A DNA stretch of 11,258 nucleotides from Pseudomonadota bacterium (GTDB taxonomy: Bacteria; Pseudomonadota; Gammaproteobacteria; Xanthomonadales; Xanthomonadaceae): assembly GCA_023425225.1 (NCBI GenBank), contig JAFADB010000298.1, positions 1-11,258 of the forward strand, written 5' to 3'. Positions 1 through 5,816 of this stretch are shown here, in pieces (the stretch's first letter is position 1; each line of letters opens with the position of its first letter). Made by a program: the position numbers and the translations under genes. The notes under the pieces were generated by a model. The model saw only the letters and a program-made list of their open reading frames with translations. It was not told the origin of the DNA and searched no databases.

Positions 1-329
1 ATGTACATGCGCACCGGGTCGGTGGTGCGGCCACCCTCGGTGTCGAGCGCGGTCAGCGCGGCGGCGGCTTCCTCGGCGGCGGTGTCGTCGACCTCGCGGT
101 TGCCGGTGTTGCCGTCGTTGAGCAGCAGGGTCTCGGCGTCGGGGGCGACTTCATGGACGTCGATGCCCATGCCGTTGATCATGCCGATGATGTCTTCGAT
201 CTGCTCCGGATCGACGATGTCGTCGGGCAGGTGGTCGTTGACTTCGGCGTAGGTCAGGTAACCCTGTTCCAGGCCCTTGCTGATCAGTTGCTTGATGTCG
301 GATTGCTGGGCAGGACGTTCGTTGGCCAT
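1..329 (-). CDS. rpoD: RNA polymerase primary sigma factor RpoD (sigma-70), N-terminal fragment
   Basis: Primary sigma factor, which directs core RNA polymerase to housekeeping promoters. Only the first 109 codons are in the window; the gene runs off the left edge. The ATG is at 329-327, and the protein begins MANERPAQQSDIKQLISKG, the typical start of xanthomonad RpoD. Residues 1 to about 80 are the acidic region 1.1 (GYLTYAEVNDHLPDD, then EQIEDIIGMINGMGIDVHEV). An alanine- and glutamate-rich linker follows, and the visible part ends in DPVRMY, the start of region 1.2. The conserved DNA-binding regions 2 to 4 lie outside. The Shine-Dalgarno is weak (GCGAG before the ATG). A TATAAT box lies 43 bp upstream. 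The gene follows dtd on the same strand with a 140-bp gap, so it probably has its own promoter. The identity is secure; only completeness is unknown. Confidence 0.95.
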   Translation of the reverse strand, partial: MANERPAQQSDIKQLISKGLEQGYLTYAEVNDHLPDDIVDPEQIEDIIGMINGMGIDVHEVAPDAETLLLNDGNTGNREVDDTAAEEAAAALTALDTEGGRTTDPVRMY

Positions 330-371
330 GAGTACTCGCGCCACCGGCAGAGGTAATGAAGAGAACCTAGC

Positions 372-400
372 ATTATACCGCGCCGGGCGGACATTTGCCC
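372..400 (-). promoter_or_regulatory. Candidate rpoD promoter (perfect -10, poor -35)
   Basis: On the minus strand, TATAAT (plus positions 372-377) lies about 43 bp upstream of the rpoD ATG. It would give a leader of roughly 35 nt. At 17-bp spacing the -35 position (395-400) reads GGGCAA, a poor match to TTGACA. A perfect 7-bp dyad (arms 384-390 and 399-405, 8-bp loop) covers the spacer and the -35 position. The box is seen directly; its use as a promoter is inferred. Confidence 0.5.
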
Positions 401-420
401 GCCCGAAAAAGCTGGAACGC

Positions 421-452
421 GCCGCCCGACGCCCGGATGTTACGTCGGCGGC
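421..452 (-). repeat. Inverted repeat downstream of dtd (possible weak terminator)
   Basis: Arms at 421-431 and 443-452 pair over 10 bp with one bulged base, around an 11-nt loop. The repeat begins 18 bp past the dtd stop. On the minus strand a run of five T (406-410) follows about 10 nt after the stem, too far for a textbook intrinsic terminator. It could end dtd transcripts weakly or be incidental GC-rich dyad symmetry. Confidence 0.25.
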
Positions 453-469
453 TTCGCGCCCGAACGGAT

Positions 470-910
470 TCAGGCCCGAAGAATGAAGGTGACCGGGCCG
501 TCGTTGACCAGGCTGACAACCATATGGGCACCGAAACGGCCGGTTTCCACCCCGCCGGCGTGACGCTGCCTGCACAGCTCCACGAGCTGGTTGAACAGGC
601 GTTCAGCCTGGTCCGGCGCGGCAGCCGTGGTGAAGCTCGGGCGCATGCCCGAAGAGGTATCGGCCGCCAGGGTGAACTGGCTGACCAGCAGCAGGCCGCC
701 GCCGGTATCGTTCAGCGAGCGGTTCATGCGCCCGGCATCGTCGGCGAACACCCGGTAGCCCAGCAGCCGCTGGGCCATGCGCTGCATCTGCGCCGCGTCG
801 TCGTCCGGCTCCACCGCCACCAGCGCCAGCAGGCCCGGGCCGATGCGGCCGATGCACTGGCCATCGACACTGACGTCGGCCCGGGTGACGCGCTGGATGA
901 GGGAGAGCAT
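470..910 (-). CDS. dtd: D-aminoacyl-tRNA deacylase (Dtd)
   Basis: Cytosolic deacylase that hydrolyses D-amino acids (and mischarged glycine) from tRNA, protecting translation from chirality errors. The 146-residue product is almost exactly the family length (about 145) and aligns end to end with E. coli Dtd as remembered. It starts MLSLIQRVTRADVSV. SQFTLAADT, the SQxT active-site motif, is at residues 77-85, followed by GMRPSF. NDGPVTF, the Gly-cisPro selectivity motif, is at 136-142. The ATG is at 910-908 and the stop TGA at 472-470. No good Shine-Dalgarno is visible. The gene is divergent from the acyltransferase gene across 56 bp and lies upstream of rpoD on the same strand. All signature residues are intact. 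Confidence 0.96.
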   Translation of the reverse strand: MLSLIQRVTRADVSVDGQCIGRIGPGLLALVAVEPDDDAAQMQRMAQRLLGYRVFADDAGRMNRSLNDTGGGLLLVSQFTLAADTSSGMRPSFTTAAAPDQAERLFNQLVELCRQRHAGGVETGRFGAHMVVSLVNDGPVTFILRA

Positions 911-941
911 GGGGCCGCCGCGGTCGCTGGTTCTGGGCCTG

Positions 942-952
942 CGGTTATACCG
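942..952. promoter_or_regulatory. Possible divergent -10 element between dtd and the acyltransferase gene
   Basis: The dyad CGGT-TAT-ACCG sits in the 56-bp gap between the two divergent genes. On the minus strand it reads TATAAC, a plausible -10 for dtd giving a leader of about 25-30 nt. On the plus strand it reads TTATAC or TATACC. A second plus-strand candidate, TAGACT, is at 955-960, only 6 bp before the ATG, and would imply a leaderless or nearly leaderless transcript. No convincing -35 was found for either direction. Confidence 0.25.
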
Positions 953-966
953 GCTAGACTTTTGCC

Positions 967-1890
967 ATGAAAGCCGAATCCACCGCCGGCGCCCTGTACC
1001 GCCTGGCCGCGCTGTTCGCCCGCCTGCCCTGGCCGTGGCTGACGACCTTCGCCGACCTGCTGGCCTGGCTGTGGTGGCGGCTGGACGCGCGCGAAAGCCG
1101 GGTGGCGCGGCGCAACCTGGAGCTGGCCTACCCGGACCTGCTGCCCAGCGAACGGGTACTGATGCACCGCGCGATCCTGCGCTCGACCGCGCGCCAGGCG
1201 GTGGAGACGCTGCGGCTGTGGACGCAGCCGCCGGCGCGGAACCTGGCGCGCTGCCTGAAGCAGCGCCACGGCCAGGAACTGTACGACGCCGCGCTGGCCT
1301 CGGGCAGGGGCGTGATCGTGGCCGCGCCGCATTTCGGCAACTGGGAGCTGCTCAACCAGTGGCTGGCCGAGCGCGGGCCGATCGCCATCGTCTACAAGCC
1401 GCCGCGATCGGCCGTCGGCGACGCCTTCCTGCTCAAGGTGCGCGGCTCGGACGCCAACATCCGCCAGGTCCGTGCCGAGGGCCCGGCGGTGCGCCAGCTG
1501 TTCAAGGTGCTCAAGGACGGCGGTGCGGTGGGCATCCTGCCGGACCAGCAGCCCAAGGCCGGCGATGGCGTGTTCGCGCCGTTCTTCGGCATCCAGGCGC
1601 TGACCATGACCCTGGTCAACCGGCTGGCCGAGCGCACCGGGGCGACGGTGCTGTACGCCTGGTGCGAACGTATCGGCCCGGACATGGAGTTCGCGCTGCA
1701 CGTGGAGCCGGCGCCGGCGGCGATCGCCGATCCGGACCCGCAGGTCGGCGTGGCCGCGCTCAACGCCGGGATCGAGCGCATCGCCCGCCGCGATCCGGCG
1801 CAGTACCAGTGGACCTACAAGCGCTACACCCTGCGCCCGCCGGGCAGCGGCGAGCACGACCCCTACGCCACGGCGCGACATCCGCATTGA
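967..1890 (+). CDS. LpxL/HtrB-family lipid A-type acyltransferase
   Basis: Predicted inner-membrane acyltransferase of the LpxL/LpxM (lysophospholipid acyltransferase) superfamily, which adds secondary acyl chains to Kdo-lipid A. The 307-residue product matches the usual length of about 300. A hydrophobic N-terminal helix (about 15-37) is followed by a basic, interface-like segment. The catalytic HX4E motif is HFGNWE at 122-127. LPDQQPKAGDGVFAPFFG (191-208) resembles the conserved substrate block of LpxL. The C-terminal DPAQYQWTYKRY (276-287) resembles the LpxL PEQY-W-hRR signature. The ATG at 967 fits the family N-terminus but has no Shine-Dalgarno. It is divergent from dtd. It cannot be told here whether this is the main LpxL, a second paralogue, or an enzyme for another lipid, so no symbol is given. 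Confidence 0.85.
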   Translation: MKAESTAGALYRLAALFARLPWPWLTTFADLLAWLWWRLDARESRVARRNLELAYPDLLPSERVLMHRAILRSTARQAVETLRLWTQPPARNLARCLKQRHGQELYDAALASGRGVIVAAPHFGNWELLNQWLAERGPIAIVYKPPRSAVGDAFLLKVRGSDANIRQVRAEGPAVRQLFKVLKDGGAVGILPDQQPKAGDGVFAPFFGIQALTMTLVNRLAERTGATVLYAWCERIGPDMEFALHVEPAPAAIADPDPQVGVAALNAGIERIARRDPAQYQWTYKRYTLRPPGSGEHDPYATARHPH

Positions 1891-2064
1891 GCGGCGCAAG
1901 GCGACCGCGCCTGCAACGCATCGTCCCGGCCCGCCGCACCACCGGTTTTTGGCCCTGCGCGGCAAAACCACCGACAATGGATGGCCTTCATGAGCGGTAG
2001 CCCCGGGGCGGCGGCCACGGCGGCCGTTGAATCGCGCTCCGTCTCCCCCATCTGAAAATCCACC
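1891..2064. other. Intergenic gap between the acyltransferase and ribA-like genes
   Basis: This 174-bp gap holds no credible ORF. One imperfect inverted repeat (GGTTTT ... AAAACC with an inner GCC/GGC, about 1945-1970) has no following T-run, so it is not a recognisable terminator. An FMN riboswitch (RFN element) was looked for because the next gene makes a riboflavin precursor; none of its conserved blocks is visible. No sigma-70 promoter stands out. Confidence 0.4.
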
Positions 2065-3189
2065 ATGTCATTGCCTTCCGCTCCTTCCACGCCCAGCTTC
2101 GGCGATCCTTCGGCCATCCGCTGCGAACGCGCGGCCTCCGAGCTGCGTGCCGGTCGCCCGGTGATGATCGACGACGGCCATGGCGCGCGTCGTGCGGTGA
2201 TGGCGCTGGACAGCAGCACCGAGCAGTCGTACGCGGCCTATGCGCAGGCGGCCGGCCACCGCCACTACCTGTTCCTGACCGCCACCCGCGCCGCGGTGCT
2301 GGGCCTGCAGGCGCCGCACGGCGCGCGCATCGCGCTGGGCGAACGCGGCTTCGACAGCCTGGCGGCGCTGGGCTACCTGCGCCAGGCCGAACTTCCCGCC
2401 GACTGGAGCGCGGGCGACGCGCTGGATGCGGCCGCGGTCGAGGTCGCGCGGCTGGGGCTGCTGCTGCCGGCGATGCTGGCGGTGGACGTGTCGGCCGATG
2501 CGTCCGCGTTCGAGGGCTGCGGCCGATTGTCGCTGCAGGACCTGCAGCAGGGCGCCGCCCACGCCGCGCACGGCTACGAGCTGGTGGCGCGCGCGCCGGT
2601 GCCGCTGCGCGATGCCGGCATGAGCCAGTTCGTGGTGTTCCGCGGCGGCGTGGCGCAGCGCGACCAGGTGGCGGTGGTCGTCGGCCATCCCGACCTGTCG
2701 CAGCCGGTGCCGGTGCGCGTGCATTCCTCGTGCCTGACCGGCGACCTGTTCGGCTCGCTCAAGTGCGACTGCGGCGACCAGCTGCGACGCGCGCTGGCGA
2801 TGCTGAAGGACCTGGGCGGCGGCGTGCTGCTGTACCTGGACCAGGAAGGTCGCGGCACCGGCATCGCCGCCAAGATGCGCGCCTACGGCTACCAGCACGA
2901 TGGCCTGGACACCATCGATGCCGACGCCCAGCTCGGCTTCGGCCCCGACGAGCGCCGCTACGGCAGCGCGGTGGCGATGCTGCACGGGCTGGGCATCTCC
3001 AAGGTGCGGCTACTGACCAACAACCCGGCCAAGGCCGAGCGTCTGCGCGCGGCCGGCATCGACGTGGTCGAACGCATCCCGGTCACCGGCCGCATCACCC
3101 ACGAGAACGAGCAGTACCTGCGCACCAAGGCCGCCCGCGCCGGGCACCTGCTGGACGTGGACGCGCTGATCCACGCCTCCACCCGCTGA
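2065..3189 (+). CDS. ribA: GTP cyclohydrolase II (RibA) with a degenerate RibB-like N-terminal domain
   Basis: GTP cyclohydrolase II opens GTP to 2,5-diamino-6-ribosylamino-pyrimidinone phosphate, the first step of riboflavin synthesis. The RibA domain occupies about residues 190-370 of 374. The zinc ligands Cys223, Cys234 and Cys236 lie in SSCLTGDLFGSLKCDC. DQEGRGTG is at 259-266. Tyr274, Asp295 and Arg297 match E. coli Tyr105, Asp126 and Arg128 by my alignment. RLLTNNP (315-321) and the GHLL end (360-363) are also present. The position equal to E. coli Arg90 is Asp259. Residues 18-185 resemble the layout of DHBP synthase (RibB), with AASELRAGRPVMIDD. They lack its acidic ENEGDL cluster, so that half is probably not catalytic. 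The ATG at 2065 has little Shine-Dalgarno. It could be the main RibA or a paralogue beside a ribBA gene elsewhere. Confidence 0.85.
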   Translation: MSLPSAPSTPSFGDPSAIRCERAASELRAGRPVMIDDGHGARRAVMALDSSTEQSYAAYAQAAGHRHYLFLTATRAAVLGLQAPHGARIALGERGFDSLAALGYLRQAELPADWSAGDALDAAAVEVARLGLLLPAMLAVDVSADASAFEGCGRLSLQDLQQGAAHAAHGYELVARAPVPLRDAGMSQFVVFRGGVAQRDQVAVVVGHPDLSQPVPVRVHSSCLTGDLFGSLKCDCGDQLRRALAMLKDLGGGVLLYLDQEGRGTGIAAKMRAYGYQHDGLDTIDADAQLGFGPDERRYGSAVAMLHGLGISKVRLLTNNPAKAERLRAAGIDVVERIPVTGRITHENEQYLRTKAARAGHLLDVDALIHASTR

Positions 3190-3229
3190 GCAATCTCCCG
3201 GCCTGCACGGGAGAGGCTCTGCGTGGCCG

Positions 3230-3268
3230 CCGTGCTCACCTCGACAGGGCCTGCCTCGGCGAGCACGG
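3230..3268. repeat. Perfect 8-bp inverted repeat in the intergenic element
   Basis: The arms CCGTGCTC (3230-3237) and GAGCACGG (3261-3268) are exact complements around a 23-nt loop. No T-run follows on either strand, so terminator function is not supported. Confidence 0.6.
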
Positions 3269-3337
3269 ATCTTGCGGATGCATCGTCGGGGAAATCGGCA
3301 AGCGAGAAGCAGAGGCTTCCGCCCACTGTCGCGGCCG

Positions 3338-3376
3338 GGTTCATTTCTTTTGGAAAGCGCCAAAAGAAACGGAACC
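3338..3376. repeat. Long hairpin with 10-bp perfect core
   Basis: The arms TTTCTTTTGG (3344-3353) and CCAAAAGAAA (3360-3369) pair perfectly around a 6-nt loop. Beyond a small internal loop, GGTTC (3338-3342) pairs with GAACC (3372-3376), giving 15 base pairs. Such a match is very unlikely by chance in this GC-rich context. The loop-side bases GGAAAGCG (3352-3359) can instead pair with CGCTTTCC (3386-3393), an alternative 8-bp stem. Confidence 0.75.
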
Positions 3377-3432
3377 AAAGAAAAACGCTTTCCCTGCAAA
3401 GTCAAGAGCCTACGTCTGAGGGGTTATCGGGA

Positions 3433-3467
3433 TTTTCCGACTCGCCCTCCGTGGCTCGGTCGGAAAA
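3433..3467. repeat. Perfect 9-bp inverted repeat
   Basis: The arms TTTTCCGAC (3433-3441) and GTCGGAAAA (3459-3467) flank a 17-nt loop. It abuts the next hairpin directly, with no spacer base between 3467 and 3468. Confidence 0.7.
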
Positions 3468-3489
3468 CGCCGCCCATCCATGGGCGGCG
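3468..3489. repeat. Perfect 9-bp hairpin with 4-nt loop
   Basis: CGCCGCCCA (3468-3476) pairs with TGGGCGGCG (3481-3489) around TCCA. It would be a very stable stem in RNA or a cruciform in DNA. No T-tract follows. Confidence 0.75.
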
Positions 3490-3533
3490 CCCTCCGGGTC
3501 TTGGAAGATCGTCGCCTCTCACACTGACAACAG

Positions 3534-3560
3534 GCATGGAGCGGGCCGGCCGCTCCATGC
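3534..3560. repeat. Perfect 11-bp hairpin with 5-nt loop
   Basis: GCATGGAGCGG (3534-3544) pairs with CCGCTCCATGC (3550-3560) around GCCGG. It is the longest uninterrupted stem of the element. No T-tract follows on either strand. Confidence 0.75.
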
Positions 3561-3779
3561 GGCGGCGCTAGGAGTGCTGCGGCCTGCCAAGCCTTCGGAC
3601 CGGGAAAGGATGCCGGCAAAACCCGGTCGCAACTGACGACACGACGACCACCTCAGCCCAGGCACGCGCAGCAACAGCGCGATACCCGGAACTCGGCGAC
3701 ACGCCCTAAACTCCCGTGTGCCGCCTCTCCGGCACCGGTTGCGTCGTGCGCGCCATCCTTTCCGTCTGGAGCAAGTCCC

Positions 3780-4298
3780 GTGACCGACGCCGAGATTCCT
3801 TCCGCGCCTGCGCCTGCCTCCGCTGCCGAAACTGGCTGGCAACCGCTGCCGCGCCGCGGCGCCTGGCTCGCGGCGCTGGGAGGCGCAGCGGCGATGCTGC
3901 CACCCGTCGCGGCCACCGCCATCCTGGTCGCCATGACCACCGGCCTCGTCTCGCCCTGGCTGGCGGCTCCCCCTTTCGCGCTGCTCGGCGCCGCCGCCGG
4001 CGCGTGGCTGGCGGTCAAGCGTCATCGCCGGACCCGCTGGCGGCTTGACCGGGATGGCCTGGCGCTCAAGCGCGGGCACTGGTGGCAGACCGAGACGCGG
4101 GTCCCGCTCTCGCGGGTGCAGCACCTGGACCTGCGTCGCGGCCCGCTGGAACGCGCCGCGGGGCTGGCGACACTGGTGGTGCACACCGCCGGTACCCGCC
4201 TCAACACGGTGTCCATCGCCGGGCTGGACGATGCCGATGCCGAGCGCCTGCGCGACCGCCTCGCCCGCCAGCTGGACCAGGACGACGACGCGCTGTGA
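3780..4298 (+). CDS. YdbS-like membrane PH-domain (bPH2/DUF304) protein
   Basis: Small inner-membrane protein with one bacterial PH domain of the bPH2 (former DUF304) family. The biochemical role is unknown. In Bacillus, YdbS and YdbT have been linked to resistance against a circular bacteriocin. The product has 172 residues. A short soluble head precedes two membrane segments (about 28-52 and 60-80), then a basic KRHRRTRWR stop-transfer stretch. The PH core is at about 88-165, with the family pattern RLDRDGLALKRGHWW, VPLSRVQHLDL, GPLERAAGLATL and HTAG. The start is GTG at 3780, preceded by GGAG (3768-3771) at good spacing. Its stop overlaps the start of the YdbT-like gene, so the two are almost certainly translated together. 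The family call is solid, the function open. Confidence 0.85.
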   Translation: MTDAEIPSAPAPASAAETGWQPLPRRGAWLAALGGAAAMLPPVAATAILVAMTTGLVSPWLAAPPFALLGAAAGAWLAVKRHRRTRWRLDRDGLALKRGHWWQTETRVPLSRVQHLDLRRGPLERAAGLATLVVHTAGTRLNTVSIAGLDDADAERLRDRLARQLDQDDDAL

Positions 4299-5797
4299 CG
4301 CCTCCTGCGACCGCACCGGCCATGCCGGACAAGCGCCTGCATCCCTGGTCGTGGCTGTTCGTGCTGCTGCAGCAACTGCGGCAGTTCCTCGTGCCGCTGG
4401 TGGCGCTGGTGATCTTCGGCAGCCGCGGCGATCGCGGCGAGCTGGCCGACCAGATCGTGCCGCTGGTGGCGGTGGCGGTGCTGGTCGCGGTTTCGCTGCT
4501 GCAGTACCTCACCTACCGCTACCGCATCGGCAACGACGGGTTGACCGTGCGCAGCGGCTGGCTGCAGCGCAGCGTGCGCGAGATCCCGTTCGCCCGCATC
4601 CACAACGTGGTCGTGCACCAGTCGCCGCTGCACCGACTGTTCGGCGTGGCCGAGGTCCGGCTGGAATCGGCCGGCGGCACCAGGCCCGAGGCGCAGATGC
4701 GGGTGCTGCGGCTGGACGAGGCACTGGCGCTGGAACGCCAGGTCAGGCAACGCGGCCCCACGGCCGAGCAAGCAGACAGCGCGCCGCCGGCCGAGGTCCT
4801 GCTGGCATTGCCGCTGCCCGAGGTGATCCGGCTGGGGCTGATCTCCAACCGCGGCATGGTGGTGGTGGCCGCCGCGTTCGGCGCGCTGTACCAGATGTTT
4901 CCGCGCGGGATGGCATCGGACTACATGCAGGACTACCTGCAACGCCTGTTCGGCTACGCCAGCCACCTGCACGCGGGCACGGCGGTTGCCGTGGCGGCGG
5001 CCGTAGCCATGGCCGTGCTCGCGTTGCTGGCCCTGCGGGCGCTTTCGGTGGTGCTGGCGCTGCTGCAGTACTACGGCTTCACCCTGCGCCTGTCCGAGCA
5101 GCGGCTGACGGTCGAGCGCGGCCTGCTGGCGCGCCTGCGCACCAGCGTGGCACAGCGGCGCATCCAGGCCTGGACGCTGCAGGAAGGCGTGATGCACCGG
5201 CTGCTGCGGCGCCGGCGCCTGCGCATCGACACCGCCGTGATCGAGGCGCAGGGCGAGAGCGGCCGCGCATTGAAGGAACTGGCGCCGGTGGCCACGCCGG
5301 CGGCCTGCGACCGGCTCGTCAACGAGCTGCTGCCGGCGGCACACTGGCCACCGCGCGACTGGCGCGGCGTGGCGCGCGGGCACTGGTGGCGGCTGTGCCT
5401 GCCCACGCTGGTGCTGCTGCCGCCGCTGGTCGCGCTGCTGTACTGGCGCTACGACGCATGGGGGCTGCTGCCGTTGCTGTGGCTGCCCTGGTCGGCATTC
5501 AAGGCGCGCCGGCAGGTCGCACGCATGGGTTATGCGCTGGACGCACGCCTGATCGCCGTGCGCGGCGGCTGGTGGAACCGCTGGTGGCGCTTCGCCGAGC
5601 TGGACAAGCTGCAGGCGCTGCAACTGGTGCGCTCACCGCTGGACCGGCTGCTCGGCACCGCCACGCTGTGGCTGGATACCGCAGGCGCCACTGTCGGGGC
5701 ACCGCCACTGCGGCTGCGCTTCGTCGCCGAGGACGAGGCGCAGGCCATCCAGCAGCGACTGATCACCGCGATGGCGAAGCGCCGGCTGCACTGGTAG
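4295..5797 (+). CDS. YdbT-like membrane protein with three bPH2 (DUF304) domains
   Basis: Large partner of the YdbS-like protein, about 500 residues, close to Bacillus YdbT (about 490). It contains three repeats, each a pair of membrane segments followed by a bPH2 domain. Unit 1 has helices at about 20-42 and 53-73 with PH at 75-150. Unit 2 has helices at about 183-200 and 229-259 with PH at 263-345. Unit 3 has helices at about 366-384 and 388-400 with PH at 411-490. The PH cores share the pattern LxVRxGWW, then SPLxRLxG and LDTAG, clearest in units 1 and 3. I chose GTG at 4295 because it overlaps the upstream stop (GTGA) and has AGGA 12 bp before it. The alternative is ATG at 4322, which would shorten the protein by 9 residues. 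It ends 19 bp before a convergent gene. The function is not known from sequence; an envelope role is inferred. Confidence 0.85.
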   Translation: MTPPATAPAMPDKRLHPWSWLFVLLQQLRQFLVPLVALVIFGSRGDRGELADQIVPLVAVAVLVAVSLLQYLTYRYRIGNDGLTVRSGWLQRSVREIPFARIHNVVVHQSPLHRLFGVAEVRLESAGGTRPEAQMRVLRLDEALALERQVRQRGPTAEQADSAPPAEVLLALPLPEVIRLGLISNRGMVVVAAAFGALYQMFPRGMASDYMQDYLQRLFGYASHLHAGTAVAVAAAVAMAVLALLALRALSVVLALLQYYGFTLRLSEQRLTVERGLLARLRTSVAQRRIQAWTLQEGVMHRLLRRRRLRIDTAVIEAQGESGRALKELAPVATPAACDRLVNELLPAAHWPPRDWRGVARGHWWRLCLPTLVLLPPLVALLYWRYDAWGLLPLLWLPWSAFKARRQVARMGYALDARLIAVRGGWWNRWWRFAELDKLQALQLVRSPLDRLLGTATLWLDTAGATVGAPPLRLRFVAEDEAQAIQQRLITAMAKRRLHW

Positions 5798-5816
5798 CCA
5801 CGCACCGGCCGCCACC

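Larger units (their letters stand above)
3194..3628. repeat. Hairpin-rich intergenic repeat element (Lysobacteraceae type)
   Basis: A block of about 435 bp contains at least seven inverted repeats in a row: 3194-3214 (7-bp arms), 3230-3268 (8), 3344-3369 (10), 3433-3467 (9), 3468-3489 (9), 3534-3560 (11) and 3598-3628 (7). Part of it (about 3340-3400) is clearly richer in A and T than its surroundings. Conceptual translations such as SKRNEPGRDSGRKPLLLACRF resemble hypothetical proteins that I recall being called repeatedly in Stenotrophomonas and Lysobacter genomes. I therefore read it as a dispersed non-coding repeat. There is only one copy in this window, so its exact ends are not defined and its repetition rests on memory. 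Confidence 0.55.
3190..3779. other. 590-bp gene-free region, mostly intergenic repeat
   Basis: No reading frame here looks like a gene. Several frames are open, but their translations are low-complexity and typical of read-through of xanthomonad intergenic repeats. The first roughly 430 bp hold a chain of perfect inverted repeats. From about 3630 to 3779 there is ordinary leader sequence for the ydbS-like gene. TAAACT at 3707-3712 is a weak -10 candidate without a -35, and GGAG at 3768-3771 is the ribosome binding site. Confidence 0.7.

Noticed and set aside
724..1977. Minus-strand frame of 417 codons opposite the acyltransferase gene
   Set aside because: It is an arginine- and glutamine-rich shadow of two recognisable genes (acyltransferase and dtd), with no family motif; typical of antisense frames in very GC-rich DNA.
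1891..2064. FMN riboswitch upstream of the ribA-like gene
   Set aside because: The gap is long enough, but none of the conserved RFN blocks was recognisable.
3194..3214. Hairpin just after the ribA stop as an intrinsic terminator
   Set aside because: The 7-bp stem is perfect, but no T-run follows. It is reported only as part of the repeat element.
2958..3405. Two minus-strand frames (2958-3344 and 3010-3405) that could encode small proteins in the repeat region
   Set aside because: They read through the intergenic repeat into the 3' end of ribA in antisense. Such translations look like repeat artefacts rather than genes.
3223..3636. Plus-strand frame of 137 codons over the intergenic repeat
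   Set aside because: No ribosome binding site, no motif, and it crosses all the hairpins; it looks like chance openness of a repeat.
4022..5623. Minus-strand frame of 533 codons opposite the YdbS/YdbT-like genes
   Set aside because: Its composition is dominated by Gln, His and Arg, and it lies wholly opposite two genes with clear membrane and PH-domain structure.
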